A stretch of DNA of 5,614 nt from an uncultured Clostridium sp. (lineage in GTDB: Bacteria > Bacillota_A > Clostridia > TANB77 > CAG-508), in assembly GCA_946491915.1 (NCBI GenBank), contig CAMLYR010000095.1, positions 1 to 5,614 on the forward strand, in the 5' to 3' direction. Both the position numbers and the translations under genes were made by a program. The notes below the pieces were generated by a model, which saw only the letters and a list, made by a program, of their open reading frames with translations, was not told where the DNA came from and did not search any database. The stretch's first letter is position 1, and each line of letters starts with the position of its first letter. Shown one piece after another: positions 1 to 5,614 of this stretch.

Positions 1-81
1 ACTTCCCCTATCTTTTAAATTATAGGTGTTTTTATTAAAAGAACTTTAAACATTAAGGAAAATTTAATAATTTAGATAAGA

Positions 82-91
82 CTCAATTGAG
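82..91. repeat. Perfect 10-base palindrome in the hsdR leader
   Basis: CTCAATTGAG is its own reverse complement and lies about 60 bases before the hsdR start, 25 bases upstream of the proposed -35. It could be a binding site for a dimeric regulator, but symmetry does not continue reliably into the flanks and there is no second copy in the leader. No controller (C-protein-like) gene is in the window. It may be chance. Confidence 0.2.
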
Positions 92-115
92 GTTAAATTA
101 TATTAATATCTGAAT

Positions 116-151
116 TTATCATTGCCTTATGTTCATGATAATATAATTATA
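116..151 (+). promoter_or_regulatory. Candidate promoter of the hsdR-hsdM-hsdS operon
   Basis: A -35-like TTATCA (116-121, 4 of 6 matches to TTGACA) is separated by 17 bases from a -10-like TAATAT (139-144). The TG at 136-137 makes an extended -10 (TGnTAATAT). A start 7 bases after the hexamer would fall on A151, the first base of the hsdR ATG, giving a leaderless message. A perfect TATAAT also lies at 142-147, but the best -35 candidates for it are 14 or 20 bases away. Such matches occur by chance in AT-rich DNA, so this is a proposal. No other convincing operon promoter was found in the leader. Confidence 0.35.
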
Positions 152-3100
152 TGGAAGTTTTAAACTGGAGTTCTGCTTTGCCAACATCTAATTTTGAATA
201 TTTGAATAAATATTATCCACAACTTGCAAAGTTTGGTAGTGCCGCAGAATGTTATTTATACTCAGATCCTAATGCTTGTATATATAAACTTGGTTTATTG
301 AGTGAAACTATTGTCAATGCTGTTTTTGATATTGAAAAACTGAGCATTCCGGAAGATAAAAACACATTAGCAATGAAAATAAGAATTTTAAAACGTGAAG
401 GAGTTCTTCCTAAAATTATTGATGATATTTTGTATGCATTAAGAATTCGAAGAAATGATGCAGTTCATGCGGGTTTGGACTCCATTGATAATGCCAAAAT
501 CTTATTAAAAATGGCATATAATTTATCAAATTGGTTTGTAGAAGTATATATAGATTGGCAATACAAAGCTCAGCCTTTTGTTCTTCCAAGTAAAATACCT
601 ACAACCGATTATGAAAAAATTATAAAAGAAAAAGAATCCCAAATTAGTGCTTTGAATGAAAAAATCATTCAAATGCAAGTTATTCAAGAATCAAGTAGCA
701 CAGAACGAAAAAGACAGGCCGAAACAGTTTCAGAAGGTCTAGATATATCTGAAGATGAAACGCGATTCTTCATTGATGATCAGTTAAGAAGAGTTGGCTG
801 GACTGTTGATACAAAAGAACTTCGTTATTCAAAAGGTGCAAGACCACAAAAAGGTGTTAATCAAGCAATTGCAGAGTGGCCAACAGATTCAAAAGTTTCA
901 AAAACGGGCTATGCAGATTATGCCCTGTTTATAGGATTACAATTAGTAGGAATAATTGAAGCTAAAAAGGCTCTATCTGATATTCCATCAGTAATTGATT
1001 ATCAATGTAAAGATTATTCTAGATGTATAAAAGAGAATGATTCTAAATATTGTTTGACAAAATGTTGTAAGGATTTTAAAGTTCCTTTTATTTTTGCAAC
1101 TAATGGAAGAAAATACTTAAAACAAATTGAAACAAAATCAGGAATATGGTTCTTAGATTTAAGAGATGAAAGCAATGCTCCTTATGCTCTTAAAGGCTGG
1201 ATAAGTCCAGGGGGCATAATGGAAATACTTGAACAAAACAAAAAAGAAGCCTCAACAACATTATCTAATATGCCATATGACTTCTTGCAGGATAGTGATG
1301 GCTTAAATTTAAGGAATTATCAAATAAAAGCTATTGAAGCTGTAGAAAATGCTTTAGCAGATGGGAAGAAAACAGCATTACTCTCTATGGCTACTGGAAC
1401 AGGTAAAACGCGGACTATTCTTGGTATGATATATCGTTTTCTAAAAAGCAAACGATTTAAGAGAATTTTATTCTTAGTAGATAGAACTGCACTTGGAGAA
1501 CAAGCACAAGATGTATTCCAAGATGTAAAACTTGAAGATTTGATGTCATTAAACCAAATCTATAATATTAATAAATTGGAAGATAAAGACATTGATAAGA
1601 CAATCAAAATACAAGTTTCTACCGTACAAAGTATGGTAAAACGTATTATGTATCCTGAAGACGAAACTTATCCTTCAGTTTCAGATTTTGATGCAATAAT
1701 TGTCGATGAAGCACACCGTGGATACATTTTAGACAGAGAAATGAGTGATGAAGAACTTCTATACAGAGATCAAGATGATTATGTTTCAAAATACAGAACA
1801 GTAATAGAGTACTTTGATGCATTCAAAGTAGCATTAACAGCAACTCCCGCTTTACATACTACAGAAATATTTGGAAAACCTGTATTTAATTATTCATACA
1901 GAGAAGCCGTAATTGATGGGTATTTAGTAGATTATGATGCCCCTCACACTATTAAGACAAAGTTGAGCAAAAAAGGCATACATTACAAAAAGGGAGATAC
2001 ACTTGCTATTTATAATCCAATTACAGGAGAAATTATAAATAGTGCAGAGCTTGAAGATGAACTTGCTTTTGATGTAGATAAATTCAATAGAGATATAATC
2101 CTTCCAAACTTTAATAAAACCGTTTTAAATGAAATTGCAAAAGATATTAATCCTGAAGGCAAAGAAAAAACTCTTATATATGCAGTAAATGATGCTCATG
2201 CAGATATGATTGTTGATATTTTGAAAAAGATATACTCTGAATATGGTATAGACAATGATGCTGTACTAAAGATTACTGGTAGTGTTGCCGGTGGAAATAA
2301 AAAGAAAATAGCAGAAGCAATTAAACGATTTAAAAATGAACAATATCCTAATATTGTTGTCACTGTTGATTTATTAACAACCGGCATAGATGTACCAGAA
2401 ATTACTAAACTTGTATTTATGAGAAGAATAAAATCTAGAATACTATTTGAACAAATGTTAGGTCGTGCAACAAGGTTATGTCCAGAAATTGGGAAAACTC
2501 ACTTTGAAATATATGACCCAGTCGGGGTTTATGATTCCTTAGCTCCAGTTAATACAATGAAGCCTGTCGTAAACAATGTGACAACAACAATTGAGGATTT
2601 ATATAAGGGGTTAGAGGCTTTTGAAGATAATGATCATATTCAAAACCAATTAGATTTGTTATTTGCAAAAATTCAAAGAAAACAAAAAAGTTTATCACAA
2701 AAAACTTTAGAAAATTTTCAAATAAAAACCGACGGCAAAACGCCTACCCAAATAATTAAAGAAGCTCGTTTCAAAGAAACAAAAGCAGCCAGAGAATTTA
2801 TGCAAGGATATAAAGATGCATTTATGCTGTTAGATACCAAAAAGCAAAGTATCCCAAAACCGAAAGTGTATGACGATAGAGAGGATGAATTGTTAGAACA
2901 CGAGCGAGATTATATTAATGGTAAACGCCCTGAAGATTATATCGAATCTTTTAAAAAATTTATTAATAACAATATAAATAAAATTGCAGCTTTAAATACA
3001 GTATGTACAAGACCCCAGAATTTGACCAGAGCTGATTTAAAAGAATTAAAACTGATTTTAGATGAAAATCAGTTTAATGAAAACATGCTAAATTCAGCCT

Positions 3101-3441
3101 GGAAACATTTAAAGAATGAGGATATAGCGGCAGATATCATTAGTTTTATCCGACAACAAGCACTAGGCTCGCCTTTGATTAGTCACGAAAGAAGAATTAA
3201 AAATGCCATTGCAAAAATTAAGTTGAATCATGAATTTAATAAAATGCAGTTAGATTGGTTGGATAGAATTGAAAAAAGTTTGCTTGAAGAAACTGTTATG
3301 GACAAACAAATCCTTAATAGCGGGGCATTTAGAACTAACGGTGGTTTTAATGCTATTGATAAAAAATTCGGTGGTAAATTACAAGAAATTATAGATGAAC
3401 TCAATGAATACCTATATAATGACGAGGAAAATATTGCATGA
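151..3441 (+). CDS. hsdR: Type I restriction enzyme, R (restriction/translocase) subunit with N-terminal DUF4145/HEPN-like domain
   Basis: This 1096-residue protein is the motor and nuclease subunit that joins HsdM and HsdS to cut unmethylated DNA. Domains in order: an all-helical DUF4145-type domain (about 5-130) with R101-N102-x3-H106; a predicted coiled coil (about 153-190); a PD-(D/E)xK nuclease (about 200-330) with DETR 202-205, D256, E270-A-K272 and the Q285xxxY289 motif; an SF2 helicase with Walker A TGTGKT (415-420), FLVDR (441-445), DEAH (519-522), TAT (563-565), the motif V region TTGIDVPE (743-750) and Q768xxGRATR775; and a C-terminal EcoEI_R_C-like helical region (about 935-1090). 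Length is normal for HsdR with this N-terminal domain. The ATG at 151 is chosen because an in-frame TAA lies at 139-141 and the next in-frame ATG (codon 75) would break the first domain. No Shine-Dalgarno precedes it. The last four bases overlap hsdM. Five cysteines cluster at 286-306, which is unusual for the family as I know it. Function is secure; RNase activity of the first domain is inference. Confidence 0.97.
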   Translation: MEVLNWSSALPTSNFEYLNKYYPQLAKFGSAAECYLYSDPNACIYKLGLLSETIVNAVFDIEKLSIPEDKNTLAMKIRILKREGVLPKIIDDILYALRIRRNDAVHAGLDSIDNAKILLKMAYNLSNWFVEVYIDWQYKAQPFVLPSKIPTTDYEKIIKEKESQISALNEKIIQMQVIQESSSTERKRQAETVSEGLDISEDETRFFIDDQLRRVGWTVDTKELRYSKGARPQKGVNQAIAEWPTDSKVSKTGYADYALFIGLQLVGIIEAKKALSDIPSVIDYQCKDYSRCIKENDSKYCLTKCCKDFKVPFIFATNGRKYLKQIETKSGIWFLDLRDESNAPYALKGWISPGGIMEILEQNKKEASTTLSNMPYDFLQDSDGLNLRNYQIKAIEAVENALADGKKTALLSMATGTGKTRTILGMIYRFLKSKRFKRILFLVDRTALGEQAQDVFQDVKLEDLMSLNQIYNINKLEDKDIDKTIKIQVSTVQSMVKRIMYPEDETYPSVSDFDAIIVDEAHRGYILDREMSDEELLYRDQDDYVSKYRTVIEYFDAFKVALTATPALHTTEIFGKPVFNYSYREAVIDGYLVDYDAPHTIKTKLSKKGIHYKKGDTLAIYNPITGEIINSAELEDELAFDVDKFNRDIILPNFNKTVLNEIAKDINPEGKEKTLIYAVNDAHADMIVDILKKIYSEYGIDNDAVLKITGSVAGGNKKKIAEAIKRFKNEQYPNIVVTVDLLTTGIDVPEITKLVFMRRIKSRILFEQMLGRATRLCPEIGKTHFEIYDPVGVYDSLAPVNTMKPVVNNVTTTIEDLYKGLEAFEDNDHIQNQLDLLFAKIQRKQKSLSQKTLENFQIKTDGKTPTQIIKEARFKETKAAREFMQGYKDAFMLLDTKKQSIPKPKVYDDREDELLEHERDYINGKRPEDYIESFKKFINNNINKIAALNTVCTRPQNLTRADLKELKLILDENQFNENMLNSAWKHLKNEDIAADIISFIRQQALGSPLISHERRIKNAIAKIKLNHEFNKMQLDWLDRIEKSLLEETVMDKQILNSGAFRTNGGFNAIDKKFGGKLQEIIDELNEYLYNDEENIA
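3424..3430 (+). promoter_or_regulatory. Ribosome binding site of hsdM
   Basis: GAGGAAA lies inside the last codons of hsdR and ends 7 bases before the hsdM ATG at 3438. With the ATGA overlap it supports this start and suggests that hsdM translation is coupled to the end of hsdR translation. Confidence 0.7.
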
Positions 3442-4868
3442 ACAATAAAGAAATCGTATCAAAATTATGGAAATTATGTGATGTATTACGGGATGATGGA
3501 ATTACATATCATCAATATGTAACAGAATTAACATATATCTTATTTTTAAAAATGAGTAAAGAAACAGGAACTGAAGATAAAATTCCTGAACAATATAGGT
3601 GGGATAAACTTGTAGAAAAAAAGGGGATTGAATTAAAACATTTTTATAAAGAACTTTTAAACTATTTAGGTGACAAATGCCAGGGAAGAATAAGAGAAAT
3701 TTATCAAGGAGCAATTAGTAATATTGATGAACCTAAAAACCTTGAAAAAATAATAACATCAATTGATGGTCTTGATTGGTATTCAGCAAGAGAAGAAGGT
3801 CTTGGGAATTTATATGAAGGACTTTTGGAAAAGAATGCTAACGAGAAGAAGTCTGGAGCTGGTCAATATTTCACCCCAAGAGTCTTGATTAACGTAATGA
3901 CAAAACTTGTAGATCCAAAAGCTGGCGAAAGATGCAACGACCCGGCATGTGGAACATTTGGTTTTATGATTGCGGCAGATCAACATATTAAGAATAATAC
4001 AAGCGATTTATTTGACTTATCTACAGATGAACAAAATTTTCAAATTCAGCAAGCATTCACAGGCTGTGAACTAGTACACGACACCCATCGTTTGGCATTA
4101 ATGAATGCTATGCTACATAATATTGAAGGTAAAATATACCTGGCTGATACATTGTCAACAGAAGGTAAACAACTAAAAGGGTATGATGTGGTACTCACAA
4201 ACCCTCCATTTGGCACTAAAAAGGGTGGGGAACGTGCAACAAGGGATGATTTTACATTTCCAACAAGTAACAAGCAATTAAATTTCTTGCAGCATATCTA
4301 TCGTAGTTTAAAGACTACGGGTAAAGCTCGAGCCGCAGTAGTGTTACCCGATAATGTCCTTTTTGCAGATAATGATGGAGAAAAAATTCGTAAGGACTTA
4401 ATGGAAAAATGTAATTTGCATACGATTTTGAGACTCCCAACGGGTATATTCTATGCACAAGGTGTAAAAACGAATGTATTATTTTTTACTAGAGGGAAAG
4501 AGGATAAAGGAAATACCAAAGAAGTTTGGATTTATGATTTGCGTTCAAATATGCCTTCTTTTGGTAAAACAAATCCACTTAAAGAATCTGATTTTGATGA
4601 TTTTGTAAAATGCTATTGTGCCAATGATCTTTCAAAAAGAAAACAAACCTGGTCAGAAGAAAATCCTGATGGAAGATGGCGCAGATATTCTTATGATGAA
4701 ATATTAAAAAGAGATAAAACAAGTTTGGATATTTCTTGGATTAAAACTGGAGATGATGTCCCTGATTGCTCGCTAAATGAACTACTGGAAGAAATTAAAA
4801 CAAAAACGGATTCGATTGTTGCTTCAGTTGCTAAACTACAAGAATTAATCGCTGAGGTTAAAGAATAA
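3438..4868 (+). CDS. hsdM: Type I N6-adenine DNA methyltransferase, M (modification) subunit
   Basis: HsdM transfers a methyl group from S-adenosylmethionine to the N6 of adenine in each half of the target chosen by HsdS; two HsdM and one HsdS make the methylase, which is also the core of the restriction complex. The 476 residues contain an N-terminal helical HsdM_N domain (about 1-130), a GAGQYFTPR segment (140-148) typical of the entry to the catalytic domain, the SAM-binding motif DPACGTFGF (168-176), and the catalytic motif NPPF (255-258) of gamma-class amino-methyltransferases. A heptad-like helical tail (about 445-476) is the usual HsdS-contact region. The phenylalanine in CGTFGF replaces the more common small residue, but I regard it as a normal variant of this HsdM clade. 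The ATG is supported by the GAGGAAA site and by the N-terminus opening directly into the conserved HsdM_N helix. It overlaps hsdR by 4 bases and hsdS by 1, so the three genes are almost certainly co-transcribed. All catalytic motifs are intact. Confidence 0.98.
   Translation: MNNKEIVSKLWKLCDVLRDDGITYHQYVTELTYILFLKMSKETGTEDKIPEQYRWDKLVEKKGIELKHFYKELLNYLGDKCQGRIREIYQGAISNIDEPKNLEKIITSIDGLDWYSAREEGLGNLYEGLLEKNANEKKSGAGQYFTPRVLINVMTKLVDPKAGERCNDPACGTFGFMIAADQHIKNNTSDLFDLSTDEQNFQIQQAFTGCELVHDTHRLALMNAMLHNIEGKIYLADTLSTEGKQLKGYDVVLTNPPFGTKKGGERATRDDFTFPTSNKQLNFLQHIYRSLKTTGKARAAVVLPDNVLFADNDGEKIRKDLMEKCNLHTILRLPTGIFYAQGVKTNVLFFTRGKEDKGNTKEVWIYDLRSNMPSFGKTNPLKESDFDDFVKCYCANDLSKRKQTWSEENPDGRWRRYSYDEILKRDKTSLDISWIKTGDDVPDCSLNELLEEIKTKTDSIVASVAKLQELIAEVKE
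4854..4858 (+). promoter_or_regulatory. Ribosome binding site of hsdS
   Basis: GAGGT sits in the last codons of hsdM and ends 9 bases before the ATG at 4868. The start overlaps the hsdM stop as TAATG, a classic arrangement for re-initiation by ribosomes finishing hsdM. It fixes the hsdS start. Confidence 0.7.
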
Positions 4869-5614
4869 TGAATACCAAACAACTAAGACAAAAAATCCTT
4901 GATTTAGCAATAAAAGGTAAGCTAGTTCCTCAAGATCCTAATGATGAACCAGCAAGTAAATTACTTGAACGTATAAGAGAAGAGAAAGAACGACTTATTA
5001 ATGAAGGTAAATTAAAGCGGGATAAGAACGAGTCTTATATTTTTGTAGGTGATGATAAGTTACATTATGAGAAGTTCTCGGACGGAAGCGTTGTTTGTAT
5101 AGAAGACGAAATTCCATTCGAGATACCGGAATCCTGGGCGTGGGAACGATTACAAAATATATGTACATTATTAACTGATGGAACACATAAAACACCAACA
5201 TATACAGATATGGGATATATTTTTTTATCATCAAAAAACGTAACTACTAATAAAATTAATTGGGATGACGTCATGTACATTCCAAATGAATTGCATAAAA
5301 AACTATACAATAGATTAGCACCAGAATTAAATGATATTTTGCTCGCAAAAAATGGTACAATAGGCAGAGCAGCTCTTGTAGATAGAGATATTGAATTTGA
5401 TGTTTATGTAACGTTGGCAGTTATAAGATTATTTAAAAATCATATTTCTCCCCAATATATTCATAAAATTATTGAAAGCAAATATATTCAAGACTTTTTT
5501 AAAGGAGAACAAAAGGGAATAGGAGTGCCAAATTTACATTTAGAAAATATAAGAAGAACTTTAATTCCCCTCCCTCCACAATCAGAACAAGTAAGAATTT
5601 CAAATACAGTACAA
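4868..5614 (+). CDS. hsdS: Type I R-M specificity (S) subunit, N-terminal half; runs off the window
   Basis: HsdS recognises the bipartite DNA target and scaffolds the HsdM and HsdR subunits. The reading frame stays open for 249 codons to the last base, so the 3' part (second target recognition domain and C-terminal helix) lies outside the window. The protein starts with a conserved helical region (residues 1-53) carrying LDLAIKGKLVPQDPNDEPAS, a hallmark of one large HsdS clade, followed by a charged variable linker. The first target recognition domain spans about 86-235: PESWAWERL opens it, then DGTHKTPTY (104-112), FLSSKNV (119-125), DILLAKNGTIGRAALVD (156-172) and GVPNLHLENIRR (219-230). 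It closes with PLPPQSEQVRI (234-244), the usual junction into the central conserved helix. These are family signatures; the half-site bound cannot be read from sequence alone. No stop codon or frameshift occurs in the visible part. The start is fixed by the TAATG overlap with hsdM and the GAGGT upstream. Open frames on the opposite strand here are shadows. Confidence 0.95.
   Translation, partial: MNTKQLRQKILDLAIKGKLVPQDPNDEPASKLLERIREEKERLINEGKLKRDKNESYIFVGDDKLHYEKFSDGSVVCIEDEIPFEIPESWAWERLQNICTLLTDGTHKTPTYTDMGYIFLSSKNVTTNKINWDDVMYIPNELHKKLYNRLAPELNDILLAKNGTIGRAALVDRDIEFDVYVTLAVIRLFKNHISPQYIHKIIESKYIQDFFKGEQKGIGVPNLHLENIRRTLIPLPPQSEQVRISNTVQ

Noticed and set aside
19..24. ATTATA (TATAAT on the minus strand) as a divergent promoter
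   Set aside because: No -35 match at proper spacing and no minus-strand gene is visible within the window.
129..146. Five-codon upstream frame ATG TTC ATG ATA ATA TAA before hsdR
   Set aside because: It has no Shine-Dalgarno and would not be on the message if transcription starts at 151; too short to support as a leader peptide.
1054..1080. TTGACA followed by TTTAAA, resembling an internal promoter in hsdR
   Set aside because: The -35 is perfect but the -10 is weak, and it lies deep inside the nuclease-helicase coding region with no gene start nearby.
2196..2387. Minus-strand open frame of 63 codons inside hsdR
   Set aside because: It lies wholly antisense to the conserved helicase region, has no recognisable domain, and is explained as a shadow of hsdR.
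3616..3626. A7G4 tract in hsdM (and a T7 run at 5220-5226 in hsdS) as phase-variation switches
   Set aside because: Runs of seven are common at this base composition and shorter than typical contingency tracts; both genes are in frame through them.
3939..3965. Phenylalanine in the HsdM SAM motif (CGTFGF) as a possible inactivating change
   Set aside because: The aspartate, the glycines and the NPPF motif are all kept, and I recall the same variant in this HsdM clade, so it is unlikely to be a defect.
3502..4273. Minus-strand open frames at 3502-3714 and 4046-4273
   Set aside because: Both are antisense to well-conserved hsdM sequence and show no family signature.
4691..5310. Minus-strand open frames at 4691-4882, 4998-5234 and 5065-5310
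   Set aside because: They overlap the hsdM tail and the hsdS coding sequence, which is clearly real; two of them also overlap each other. None resembles a known protein.

Overview
The window holds most of one Type I restriction-modification operon, read entirely on the + strand: hsdR (151-3441), hsdM (3438-4868) and the first 249 codons of hsdS (4868 to the window edge). The three genes form a gapless train: hsdR and hsdM share an ATGA (4-base overlap), and hsdM and hsdS share one base in TAATG. No tRNA, rRNA, CRISPR array, insertion sequence, integrase or terminator is visible. The only non-coding stretch is the 150-base AT-rich leader before hsdR.

The DNA is AT-rich throughout (roughly one third GC by eye, lower in the leader). 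hsdM and hsdS are preceded by GAGG-type Shine-Dalgarno sequences, and TGA serves as the hsdR stop, so this is a bacterium using the ordinary code. A low-GC bacterium such as a Firmicute-like, Bacteroidota-like or other gut- or host-associated lineage would fit, but the sequence does not fix the taxon, and R-M genes move widely between lineages.

The products should work as one machine. HsdS reads a bipartite DNA target through two target recognition domains, of which only the first is in the window. HsdM2-HsdS is the N6-adenine methyltransferase that marks the host's own sites. Addition of HsdR gives the complex that translocates DNA and cuts unmodified foreign DNA. All motifs needed for methylation (NPPF, DPACGTFGF), DNA translocation (Walker A, DEAH, TAT, motif VI) and cleavage (D256, E270xK272, Q285xxxY289) are intact, so the system looks functional.

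The core system is well known; I do not see a wholly new one. Three points deserve a second look. HsdR carries an N-terminal DUF4145/HEPN-like domain that keeps an R-N-x3-H motif of the kind used by HEPN ribonucleases. A five-cysteine cluster lies between the nuclease and the helicase. The hsdR start lacks a Shine-Dalgarno and sits where a promoter-like sequence would produce a leaderless transcript.
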